DNA of 48,177 nt, taken from the IMG/VR virus record IMGVR_UViG_3300043640_000020, positions 1 to 48,177 of that record. The stretch is one strand, 5' to 3'. This document shows positions 7,633 to 13,481 of this stretch, piece by piece. Both the position numbers and the translations under genes were made by a program. The first letter of the stretch is position 1. Every line of letters begins with the position of its first letter. The notes under the pieces are model-generated. The model saw only the letters and a program-made list of their open reading frames with translations. It searched no databases and was not told the DNA's origin. The DNA is from a virus.

Positions 7633-8459
7633 GCCTCGATCAAATCGAGGAACGCGACGGCTGGCACGGCCATGCCAATGAGAATGTTCGCCACGTCATC
7701 CGCGAACGCCGTTAACTCCTGGTCGGCGGAGTAGGCGGCGTCGGCGGCGGATCGGGCGGATCGGGCGGCGGAGTAGGCGGCGGATCGGGCGGATCGGGCG
7801 GCGTCGGCGGCGGAGTAGGCGGAGTAGGCGGCGGATCGGGCGGATCGGGCGGCGGAGTAGGCGGCGGATCGGGCGGATCGGGCGGCGTCGGCGGCGGATC
7901 GGGCGGATCGGGCGGCGGATCGGGCGGATCGGGCGGCGGAGTAGGCGGCGGCGGAGTAGGCGGCGTCGGCGGCGGATCGGGCGGATCGGGCGGCGGAGTA
8001 GGCGGCGGCGGAGTAGGCGGCGTCGGCGGCGTCGGGGGTCTCGCACGCAAGCGCAGCTTTCTCCAAAGCCGCCTTATGCTCCGCTTGCGGGTGCAATTCC
8101 GCCGCCCGGCGCAATGCGCGGGGGACAACCGTGCGGATCGTCATCGCCGAGACTAGGCGCGTGAATTGCACGTCGTCGAGCACGTCCTTTGTCCCGAGCT
8201 GCAACACCGCCAGCTTGCGCATGCCCTTGGCGCGAGCGGCGTCGGATGACCATGCGGCGTCATTGAGCGTGATCTTGAGCTTACGTAGGGCCGGAGAAAC
8301 GCAATCCGGCTCGTCACCGTGCGGTAGGCCAAGCGCGAAGCATACGGCAGCCTCTACGCACATTTGGCCGGGAATGGGCTGGCCAACGCCTGAGACAAGG
8401 CCAGCGTCCACGATCTCAAGAACCTTGGCGGCGATTTCGCGAGTGATAATGCGTGTCAT
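7629..8459 (-). CDS. Low-complexity Ala/Ser/Arg/Tyr repeat protein, 276 aa
   Basis: ATG 8459 has AAGGGGAC upstream. Residues 1-140 look like an ordinary globular domain (EIAAKVLEIVDAGLVSGVGQ, CVEAAVCFALGLPHGDEPDC). Residues about 143-245 are a tandem array built from three short blocks, AYSA, ARSA and ADAA, repeated in varying order. The final 30 residues (ELTAFADDVANILIGMAVPA) are ordinary sequence again. The array should form a long amphipathic helix with Arg at regular spacing. Proteins with such Ala-rich arrays occur in several phages, usually without known function. The array is coded by near-perfect DNA repeats, so its length probably varies between isolates. Confidence 0.7.
   Translation of the reverse strand: MTRIITREIAAKVLEIVDAGLVSGVGQPIPGQMCVEAAVCFALGLPHGDEPDCVSPALRKLKITLNDAAWSSDAARAKGMRKLAVLQLGTKDVLDDVQFTRLVSAMTIRTVVPRALRRAAELHPQAEHKAALEKAALACETPDAADAAYSAAAYSAARSARSAADAAYSAAAYSAARSARSAARSARSAADAARSARSAAYSAARSARSAAYSAYSAADAARSARSAAYSAARSARSAADAAYSADQELTAFADDVANILIGMAVPAVAFLDLIEA
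7725..8035. repeat. Tandem GC-rich repeats inside the 7629-8459 gene
   Basis: About 310 bases composed of interleaved 15- and 21-base blocks (gcggatcgg, gcggagtag and gcggcgtcg). All blocks keep length divisible by three, so gain or loss of units would preserve the reading frame. Replication slippage is the likely cause. It is not a CRISPR array: there are no unique spacers. Confidence 0.9.
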
Positions 8460-8524
8460 GGTAAGTCCCCTTGGTTTGTCGTGAGTTGGCAGGCGTAACA
8501 GAGAAAAGTTATGAAACCGTCAGC

Positions 8525-8842
8525 TTAGCGACAGAGAGCTTCGATCGCTTCAACTCCCGCAAGCACGGCATCGCGCAAGATGAGCAGCCGAGAATAGTCG
8601 CCGCCCATCTTGCTGGCGTGTTCCAATGCCTCGGTGGGTATGCCGGCGCAGGCGTTGACACAGGCGACGATACGGCGAGCGTTGGCGACGTTCTCCGCGC
8701 ACCACGCCTCCGCTTCCTGCGTGATGCCGTGAGCGGCGGGTGATAGATTGCCCGCTACGATGCGGCCGAAGTGCCCGACGAGCGGACCGAGAATGGAGCC
8801 GTCCGATTGCGCGGGGGTAGGCTCGCTTGTGTGTTTCGCCAT
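8525..8842 (-). CDS. Conserved-type phage protein, 105 aa
   Basis: ATG 8842 is preceded by AGGAGG. The central NARRIVACVNACAGIPTEAL stretch is a motif I recognise from many phage hypothetical proteins. These are small, helical early proteins of unknown function. A TTGACA promoter with a CGATACACCA site lies directly upstream (8866-8903), so this is probably the first gene of the 8842-6741 leftward unit. Confidence 0.7.
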   Translation of the reverse strand: MAKHTSEPTPAQSDGSILGPLVGHFGRIVAGNLSPAAHGITQEAEAWCAENVANARRIVACVNACAGIPTEALEHASKMGGDYSRLLILRDAVLAGVEAIEALCR

Positions 8843-8865
8843 GGTCTAACCTCCTGATAAACACT

Positions 8866-8903
8866 CGATACACCAAATATGATCGATCATACGCCAATGT
8901 CAA
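8866..8903 (-). promoter_or_regulatory. Leftward early promoter with operator-like elements
   Basis: On the minus strand a consensus -35 TTGACA lies at 8903-8898 and a CATATT -10 follows at 16 bp spacing (8881-8876). A perfect 14-bp palindrome TATGATCGATCATA (8878-8891) sits in the spacer. TGGTGTATCG (8875-8866) lies just downstream of the -10. The same arrangement is found at 10930-10970. The -35 also contains the stop codon of the 8900-9463 gene. Confidence 0.6.
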
Positions 8904-9463
8904 CCACTGATTTCAGGCGATCGGCGACGGCGTACCGTGAGCGGTGCATTTCTCGGCACTCTCAGGCGCAGATTGGCGAGCGTGAATTTGCCGCCATCGC
9001 CCGGCAGGACGATATAGGCGACACGCTGCCTACGCTCGCCGGCTTCCGCGTACAGGGCCGACAGAGCGGCCGCATCGCGGGTCCATAGCGGGTCAAGTTC
9101 GCCCATACGTTCGGCGATATCCTTGGCGCGCGTCATCGCAACAAAGCCGGGCACGCTAATTCTCGCTTTGACCGTCGTCTTGCGCGCGCGCAGTGCAACC
9201 CGCTGCTCAAACGCCCGCGTCCTGAGTACCGCTCTTTCCGCCCGCATGATAACGGCCTTTGCCTTCGCACGCTCCCGCGCCGCCAGCTTTATCGCCAGGG
9301 CTTTCTCCGGGTTGCGCTCGCGCCACGTCTTAGCATAGCCGGCCACCTTGTCACGGTTCGCTGCTTTCCAGCGTTTCCCGGCCGCTACGATAGCGCGCTT
9401 GTTCTTGGCGTAGTAGGTGCGAGCGTATTCCCGATCACGCTCGCGCTTCGCTTCGTCGTCCAT
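8900..9463 (-). CDS. Degenerate HNH-like protein
   Basis: 187 residues from ATG 9463, which has GAGGG upstream; a GTG at 9487 would add 8 residues. The basic N-terminal half (AKRERDREYARTYYAKNKRA...) and the later LWTRDAAALSALYAEAG segment have the same layout as the intact HNH protein at 759-1298 and related phage HNH enzymes. Where the active enzymes have VDHIVPL and a WNLQ Asn, this one reads VAYIVLP and LANLRLR, so the catalytic His residues are missing. It is probably inactive as a nuclease, but the frame is open, so it may keep DNA-binding function. Family assignment is by pattern only. Confidence 0.6.
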   Translation of the reverse strand: MDDEAKRERDREYARTYYAKNKRAIVAAGKRWKAANRDKVAGYAKTWRERNPEKALAIKLAARERAKAKAVIMRAERAVLRTRAFEQRVALRARKTTVKARISVPGFVAMTRAKDIAERMGELDPLWTRDAAALSALYAEAGERRQRVAYIVLPGDGGKFTLANLRLRVPRNAPLTVRRRRSPEISG

Positions 9464-9544
9464 AGCTTTACCCTCGCTTGGTATCACGATGCCGGCGAAC
9501 GTATATTGAATAGCTTAAAATAGTACCAAGCGTCTCCCAGGCGC

Positions 9545-9889
9545 TAAGACCCGCAGAAAACAGCCGTGCGGGATAGAATTAAAGCCACGGTAACGAATGC
9601 GATCCTAGGCAAACACTGGGGATCGTGGATCTCGGCAAGGGGATGATTTTAAGGTATCCGGGGTGGGTGCATCAAGTCGGCCATAGCCCGAAACGGGAGA
9701 GCATCCCGAGATGAATGTATAGAAATCAAGGGTTTGCAGGGTAGCTGTAGGTCGGGACCCGACTTAAACGGGAGACTTACTTGTTCCCGGTATGCTGGCA
9801 AGGGAATAGGGCTATAGGAGTAACCTCCTAGCCATTTCCCGCTGCTACCCCAAAGCGTGATACCAAGAAAATATGGTGGCGCTTTGGGG
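9545..9889. ncRNA. Structured non-coding region (candidate ncRNA)
   Basis: The 490 bases between genes (9464-9955) hold no credible gene but many strong hairpins: CCCGCA/TGCGGG (9550-9572), CGGGA/TCCCG (9694-9708), GTCGG/CCGAC (9751-9763), CGGGA/TCCCG (9769-9789), a long bulged stem (9802-9840) capped by AGGAG-TAAC-CTCCT, and a perfect 10-bp stem CCCCAAAGCG/CGCTTTGGGG (9848-9889) with an inner ACCA/TGGT stem. G+C is lower than in the genes. Strand is uncertain; the flanking genes are leftward. I could not fit it to tRNA, tmRNA, group I or group II consensus. The last stem holds a half-site (GTGATACCA) of the dispersed palindrome. Confidence 0.5.
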
Positions 9890-9955
9890 TGCAAACGCTT
9901 GAGCGTGGGATGTCGGATGAATGGCCGGGCGAGCGTATGACCACGGGTCGAGAAA

Positions 9956-10195
9956 TCAGGAGAGAGTGCTGGTGCTTTCCGAAGCGCGCATCTTCTGCGC
10001 TACGCGGATATGCTCTCTTTCCACCCATCGCCACGTGCTCGCATCGCCAATGACTTTCTGCGGCGCTTGTGTCCCCGCGATGTCGAATTCCCGTAGCGCC
10101 GCATCGGCGCCCATGCGCTCGTAAGTCGCGTAGTTCGCGTTCGATTGCGCTTCTTTGGCGCTTGCCGGCGAGCTGTAGAAGGCGAACGGGTTCAT
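9956..10195 (-). CDS. Unknown small protein, 79 aa
   Basis: ATG 10195 has AGGAG upstream and overlaps the stop of the 10192-10356 gene by 4 bases. The product is soluble, with one Trp-rich segment (DASTWRWVEREHIRVAQKM) near the C-terminus. No motif is recognised. It is the last protein gene before the structured region at 9545-9889. Confidence 0.6.
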   Translation of the reverse strand: MNPFAFYSSPASAKEAQSNANYATYERMGADAALREFDIAGTQAPQKVIGDASTWRWVEREHIRVAQKMRASESTSTLS

Positions 10196-10356
10196 GATTG
10201 CTCCTGTTGCATGGGTTGCGTGCGAGCTGATGGCCGAACTAGGGCGATCTCGCCAGCGTCGAGCTTATGGCTTACCGCTGCGATCGGGTCACGTTGCCCT
10301 TGCTTGCGGTAGTGCCGAACGGCTGTCAGCCAACTATCGAATTCCAGCGTTGCCAT
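10192..10356 (-). CDS. Unknown small protein, 54 aa
   Basis: ATG 10356 to TGA 10192, with the stop overlapping the next start (ATGA). The product begins MATLEFDSWLTAVRHYRKQG and is basic and soluble. A hammerhead ribozyme lies 30 bases upstream (10386-10441), so the 5' end of its message is probably made by self-cleavage 57 bases before the start codon. Too short for a family call; the coupling with the next gene supports it. Confidence 0.55.
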   Translation of the reverse strand: MATLEFDSWLTAVRHYRKQGQRDPIAAVSHKLDAGEIALVRPSARTQPMQQEQS

Positions 10357-10385
10357 CGGTATGCTCCATTCCTGCGAGGTCGAGG

Positions 10386-10441
10386 GATCTCATCAGCAAG
10401 CGCGTTACGCTTGTACACGGCTAGCGCGCCGTGTTTCGACC
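10386..10441 (-). ncRNA. Type II hammerhead ribozyme, copy 1
   Basis: Read on the minus strand: stem II strand GGTC (10441-10438), then GAAA with G12-A13-A14 at 10437-10435 and A15.1 at 10434. Stem III is ACACGGC/GCCGTGT around a 6-base loop. The cleavage nucleotide A17 is at 10414 (triplet GUA). Stem I is CAAGCG/CGCTTG (10413-10408 and 10402-10397) with loop TAACG. The core CTGATGA is at 10396-10390 and the closing stem II strand GATC at 10389-10386. Every invariant core base and the A15.1-U16.1 pair are present; both ends meet in stem II, the type II form. Cleavage is predicted between 10414 and 10413. Confidence 0.9.
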
Positions 10442-10471
10442 TGTATCTATTAACGGTTGATAAGCTGTCCG

Positions 10472-10741
10472 TCAAGCCCTGCGCTTGATCGGCTTGCGTG
10501 ATCCGTGGTAGCGCATCCGCGCTTGTTCCTCGTCATAGCACTCGTGTTGAGCGTCGGAGGCCATCACATAGGCCACGGCTAATGCGTCCCCGGTCTCGGC
10601 GGCGCGTTTGCGCGTGTCTTGGTGCTTCTCGGAGCCGAAACCCGCGTTGATGAGATCGCGGCAGAGCTTCGATGCTAGTGCCGTGCGCTTCTCGTACAGC
10701 GCTTGCAGCTTGGCGGCGGAGAGCTTCGATAGGTTCGTCAT
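10472..10741 (-). CDS. Unknown early protein, 89 aa
   Basis: Start ATG 10741 is chosen because AAGGGGTATATC lies directly upstream; the longer frame to 10942 would run through the ribozyme and another gene. The product (MTNLSKLSAAKLQALYEKRT...) is helical and ends in a basic stretch (SRKPIKRRA). No family is recognised. Its ribosome site starts right after the closing strand of hammerhead copy 2 (10754-10811). Confidence 0.65.
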   Translation of the reverse strand: MTNLSKLSAAKLQALYEKRTALASKLCRDLINAGFGSEKHQDTRKRAAETGDALAVAYVMASDAQHECYDEEQARMRYHGSRKPIKRRA

Positions 10742-10753
10742 GATATACCCCTT

Positions 10754-10811
10754 GATCTCATCAGCAAGCGCTTGACGCTTGGACACGGCGCTTAGAAGCC
10801 GTGTTTCGATC
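10754..10811 (-). ncRNA. Type II hammerhead ribozyme, copy 2
   Basis: Minus strand: stem II strand GATC (10811-10808), G12-A13-A14 at 10807-10805, A15.1 at 10804. Stem III is ACACGGC/GCCGTGT (10804-10798 and 10789-10783) with loop TTCTAAGC. C17 is at 10782 (triplet GUC). Stem I is CAAGCG/CGCTTG (10781-10776 and 10770-10765) with loop TCAAG. Core CTGATGA is at 10764-10758 and the closing stem II strand GATC at 10757-10754. All conserved hammerhead positions are met. Cleavage is predicted between 10782 and 10781, 40 bases before ATG 10741. It differs from copy 1 in loops and cleavage triplet while keeping both stems paired. Confidence 0.92.
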
Positions 10812-10837
10812 TTAGCGGCGTGTTTCGATCTTAGCGG
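10800..10837. repeat. 19-bp tandem duplication at the 5' edge of hammerhead copy 2
   Basis: The unit CGTGTTTCGATCTTAGCGG occurs twice back to back (10800-10818 and 10819-10837). It duplicates the GATCGAAACACG strand of the ribozyme, giving a second possible partner for stem II, and overlaps the stop codon of the 10831-10908 gene. Confidence 0.85.
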
Positions 10838-10908
10838 CGTGGGAACAGCGTCGTCACCAGCATGAAGAGCGTCGGCGGTACGAGGATGAGCAGCGCGAGA
10901 CCAACCAT
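10831..10908 (-). CDS. Single-pass membrane micropeptide, 25 aa
   Basis: ATG 10908 follows GGGGCTTATATC, the same leader style as ATG 10741 and ATG 41241. The product is essentially one membrane segment (VGLALLILVPPTLFMLVTTL) ending FPRR. It is the first frame after the 10930-10970 promoter. Very short, so the call rests on the ribosome site, hydrophobicity and position. Confidence 0.45.
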   Translation of the reverse strand: MVGLALLILVPPTLFMLVTTLFPRR

Positions 10909-10929
10909 GATATAAGCCCCTGTGTTTCG

Positions 10930-10970
10930 TTCGATGCACCATTTCTGATCGATCCTCATTCGAGTGTCAA
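10930..10970 (-). promoter_or_regulatory. Main leftward early promoter candidate
   Basis: Minus strand: consensus TTGACA at 10970-10965, GATCGATC in the spacer (10956-10949 region), a weak -10 (CAGAAA/AGAAAT) and TGGTGCATCGAA (10941-10930) over the expected start. The layout is the same as at 8866-8903, with aligned blocks TGTCAAC, GATCGATC and CGATRCACCA. The weak -10 suggests activator help. It would drive the leftward genes from 10908 through both ribozymes. Confidence 0.5.
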
Positions 10971-10998
10971 CGGCTATTTTCGGGTGGCGTCGCTTTTC

Positions 10999-11016
10999 TG
11001 GTATCACGTGATACCA
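10999..11016. promoter_or_regulatory. Dispersed palindrome, perfect 18-bp copy
   Basis: TGGTATCACGTGATACCA is perfectly symmetrical over 18 bases. It lies about 30 bases upstream of the TTGACA of the 10930-10970 promoter, at the edge of the central control region, where it could act on leftward early transcription. Confidence 0.8.
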
Positions 11017-11022
11017 AATATC

Positions 11023-11084
11023 GGTAAGCCACGACTTACCATCGCTCAGTCGTCCAGGTGTAAATCCGGTTGCATCATGCAACC
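11023..11084. promoter_or_regulatory. Cluster of inverted repeats in the central control region
   Basis: GGTAAG/CTTACC with a 6-base centre occupies 11023-11040. GGTTGCAT-C-ATGCAACC, an 8-bp inverted repeat with a one-base centre, occupies 11068-11084. With the palindromes at 10999 and 11412 and the repeat at 11116, this makes the densest set of operator-like elements in the window. No credible gene crosses it. Confidence 0.5.
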
Positions 11085-11115
11085 AACCCAACATTTTCCG
11101 GGAGATCTCAAGCGT

Positions 11116-11137
11116 GGTAAGTGAACGCTCACTCACA
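11116..11137. promoter_or_regulatory. 22-bp repeat with AGTGAACGCTCACT core, copy 1
   Basis: Identical over 22 bases to 21109-21130, just before the major capsid gene. The core AGTGA-ACGC-TCACT is an inverted repeat of the kind bound by TetR-family dimers. Two identical copies, one in the control region and one in the late operon, suggest a shared regulator or shared start signal. Function is inferred. Confidence 0.55.
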
Positions 11138-11636
11138 TGGGGTTCTATCATTACATATGAGTGGTGATTAGCCATCGCGCGCCAATGATATCAATGACTT
11201 AGCTACGTTAGCGCAGGTATGATGCACCAGTTCAATGCACTGATGCGTTCTACGCGCCTAGTATACTACGCATGCGCGTGCGGTTCTCTGTCCGCCGGAT
11301 GGTCATTTTCTGGCACCCTCGGCCGTGGCGATGTTCGGGGGGTGGGGTGCCTTTCGATTTTGCGTACCTAACAGATCCCCGGAACTCTAAAGCCAACTTT
11401 CGACGATTTTTTGGTATCACGTGATACCACCGCCCCGACTTATGAAAAACGTGCGAGCATCCTCCGCCAGAAAAAGAGAACACCTTAACGCGATCGCAAC
11501 CTTTAATGCCGATGCTCCCTCTCGCTGCGCCGGGCTCCACCGACTTCCCCTGGTCACGTGGACGGCGCCCGCTGTTGGTCGAGGCAAAGCGGGATAGAAA
11601 TAGATCGACCACTCCATTCACGCGGGGACCAAGGGC
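11138..11636. other. Gene-free control region before the late operon
   Basis: About 500 bases with no supported gene. It contains GATGCACCA and a diverged second half-site 13 bases on (11221-11242), a palindromic TAGTATACTA (11259-11268) with a TATACT -10-like hexamer, and a perfect 18-bp palindrome at 11412-11429 after a T6 run. The rightward late promoter for the terminase-capsid operon should lie here, but no clear -35/-10 pair can be assigned. Confidence 0.5.
11412..11429. promoter_or_regulatory. Dispersed palindrome, perfect 18-bp copy
   Basis: TGGTATCACGTGATACCA, identical to 10999-11016 and 396 bases from its centre. It lies between the early leftward genes and the first late gene (11637), so it is well placed to affect late transcription. 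Confidence 0.8.
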
Positions 11637-12218
11637 ATGGCCGGGAACAAGAAGGGACAAAAACTCTCGGCGATGCAGAGGCGGGCCGCGGACGCCTATA
11701 TCGACAACGGGTTCCGCAACAAGCTCAACGCCATGCGGATTGCGGGCTACGCCGATACGACGGCCAGCGCCGCGGCGAACAAGGTCGTCTTCCACCAGCC
11801 GAAGGTGATTGCGTATATCGAGGCGGCGCGCGAGCGATTGCAGCGCAAGTACGATGTCACCAAGGATTTCGTCGTGCAGCGCATGGCACGGCTGGCGAAC
11901 AGCGGCGAGATCCTGGCGAAGTATCGCTACACGGCCGAGGACGGAAGCCTGTATTGGGACTTCACCGATGCCACGGCCGACGATCTCTCCGTGATCTCGG
12001 GCATGACCGTCGAAACCTACGCCGATGGCCGGGGCGATGAGAAGGTGATGGTCAAGAAGTTCAAGATCGACGTGCCAGATCCGAAGGGCGCGCTCGACAG
12101 CCTCGCCCGCGTGATCGGGCTGTTTAACGACAAAGTAACGGTCCAGGGCGAAGTATCCCTGATTGAGCGGCTTCAACGTGGGCGTGAGCGCGCTAAGGCG
12201 AAGGATGGCGGCAAATGA
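11637..12218 (+). CDS. terS: Terminase small subunit
   Basis: 193 residues of the Terminase_2 type: a Lys-rich start, an N-terminal helix-turn-helix-like region (AMQRRAADAYIDNGFRNKLN through VVFHQPKVIAYIEAARERLQ, residues about 10-72) and a helical oligomerisation region after KYDVTKDFVVQRMARLANSG. Small terminase recognises phage DNA at the packaging site and stimulates the large subunit. AAGGGC precedes ATG 11637. It is the first late gene. The large subunit follows only after six other genes (16282), an unusual separation. Confidence 0.85.
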   Translation: MAGNKKGQKLSAMQRRAADAYIDNGFRNKLNAMRIAGYADTTASAAANKVVFHQPKVIAYIEAARERLQRKYDVTKDFVVQRMARLANSGEILAKYRYTAEDGSLYWDFTDATADDLSVISGMTVETYADGRGDEKVMVKKFKIDVPDPKGALDSLARVIGLFNDKVTVQGEVSLIERLQRGRERAKAKDGGK

Positions 12219-12565
12219 CCACGGTTCCCTTCAATACGCAGGTGAAAGAAGCTGCCGGCGTCTATCTCGATAGCTGGACGCTGACGAGCGCGAATACGGA
12301 CGGCCAGCCGATTTCGATCCCTGGTGCGCCCGATCGCTGTTTCCAGGCGACGGGGACGTTCGGTGGGGCGACGATCGTCATGCAGGGCTCGCTCGACGGC
12401 GGGACAACGTGGTTCCAGCTCCACGACGGCGGCAATACGCTGATCGCGCTGACGGCGGCCGACGGCGGGGCGATCCTTGAGAACGCGCTGCTCATCCGTC
12501 CCTTCCTCTCCGTGGCGGGTTCGGGCGCCTCCATCAACGTTTATCTGCTCTCAGGGGTGAAGTGA
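12215..12565 (+). CDS. Putative virion beta-rich protein, 116 aa
   Basis: The start overlaps the terS stop (ATGA). The sequence is rich in Gly, Thr and short beta strands (FQATGTFGGATIVMQGSLDG, then TTWFQLHDGG and ALLIRPFLSVAGSG). This resembles the small beta-sandwich proteins often coded near phage head and tail genes. No enzyme motif is present. A virion or decoration role is inferred from context. Confidence 0.6.
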   Translation: MTTVPFNTQVKEAAGVYLDSWTLTSANTDGQPISIPGAPDRCFQATGTFGGATIVMQGSLDGGTTWFQLHDGGNTLIALTAADGGAILENALLIRPFLSVAGSGASINVYLLSGVK

Positions 12566-13047
12566 TGTCGGAACTTGCCGCAGCCGTCGAGCTGGTGAAG
12601 CAGCAGGCGAAGGCGTTCCAGGCCGTCCTGGCGGTGGCCGATGCCCTGTCTCGTCTTCGCGACCTTGAGCAGACTCTTGTCGAGCGCGAGGCGCAGGTTG
12701 CCACGGCGACGATCGAGCTGGACAAGGCCGTCGAAGAGCGGGTGACGCTCCACATGGGCATCTCTGTGCTCCAGGCCGAGCGAGACCGGCTCAACGCCCT
12801 CATCGCCAACTTGAACAGTGAGTTGGCGACGGAGCGCGGCAAGATCCTTGGCGATGCGGAAGCTCGTGCGCTTGAGATCGTGGATGCCGCGGTACGTCGA
12901 GCTGACGAGATCGACGCCGATGTCAAGCAGGCGCAAGCCGACCATCTATTCCGCCTGCAAGGCCATGCCGAGCTGGAGGCCGCGGCGCAGGATCGCGTCG
13001 ACCGGCTTGACGCTCACGTCGCGGACATCAAGGCGAGGTTCGGCTGA
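12565..13047 (+). CDS. Coiled-coil protein, 160 aa
   Basis: ATG 12565 overlaps the preceding TGA by one base and has AGGGG upstream; an in-frame GTG three bases earlier is less likely. Nearly the whole protein is a charged heptad-type helix (LRDLEQTLVEREAQVATATI, ERDRLNALIANLNSELATER), so it probably forms a rod or dimer. Its place in a run of overlapping late genes suggests a structural or assembly role. Confidence 0.6.
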   Translation: MSELAAAVELVKQQAKAFQAVLAVADALSRLRDLEQTLVEREAQVATATIELDKAVEERVTLHMGISVLQAERDRLNALIANLNSELATERGKILGDAEARALEIVDAAVRRADEIDADVKQAQADHLFRLQGHAELEAAAQDRVDRLDAHVADIKARFG

Positions 13048-13469
13048 TGGCGACTTATAACAAATTCAATGTCTTCGTCCAAAACCTCGCGAATGGCGTC
13101 CACGACTTCGCCACCGATCAGCTTGCCGTCGTCCTGACGAACACGCTTCCGACCGCGGCGAATGCGCTGCTGTCCGATATCACGGATCTCTCGACGGGCG
13201 GCGGCTACACGGCCGGCGGCACGAACGTCACGACGACCTCCAGCACGCAGACGAGCGGCACGGAAAAGCTGATCGTGGCCGATCTGACGTTCACGGCGAC
13301 AACCGGCTTCGGCCCGTTCCGCTATGCCGTGCTGTTCGACAAGACGCCGACTTCGCCGTTGAAGCCGTTGATCGTCTGGTTTGACTACGGCAGCTCCATC
13401 TCGCTCGGCGCGGGCGAGACGTTCCTGGTCGACTTCGACCAGACGAACGGCCTCTTCACGATCGCATAA
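13047..13469 (+). CDS. Conserved-type phage virion protein, 140 aa
   Basis: The start overlaps the coiled-coil gene stop by one base. The N-terminal block YNKFNVFVQNLANGVHDFAT, followed by LAVVLTNTLP, SDITDLSTGGGYTAGGT and later GPFRYAVLFDKTP, is a pattern I recognise from many podovirus and prophage proteins of 120-150 residues coded near structural genes. They are beta-rich and presumed virion components. The exact role is unknown. Confidence 0.65.
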   Translation: MATYNKFNVFVQNLANGVHDFATDQLAVVLTNTLPTAANALLSDITDLSTGGGYTAGGTNVTTTSSTQTSGTEKLIVADLTFTATTGFGPFRYAVLFDKTPTSPLKPLIVWFDYGSSISLGAGETFLVDFDQTNGLFTIA

Positions 13470-13481
13470 AGGGGGCTGAAA

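Noticed and set aside
7725-8035. Possible CRISPR-like array
   Set aside because: Repeats are contiguous, in-frame coding units without unique spacers.
9545-9889. Group I or group II intron next to an HNH gene
   Set aside because: No P7/P3 core, no domain V consensus with GAAA loop, and no interrupted gene flanks it.
9649-9894. 81-codon leftward frame in the structured region
   Set aside because: The translation follows hairpin sequences, has no ribosome site and no resemblance to phage proteins.
10831-11175. 114-codon leftward frame starting MANHHSYV
   Set aside because: It has no ribosome site and covers the promoter, the perfect palindrome and other inverted repeats. Only its last 25 codons, with their own ribosome site, are retained.
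11250-12176. 308-codon leftward open frame
   Set aside because: It lies antisense to terS and crosses the control region; composition is Arg/Ala-rich like other high-G+C shadow frames and no ribosome site is seen.
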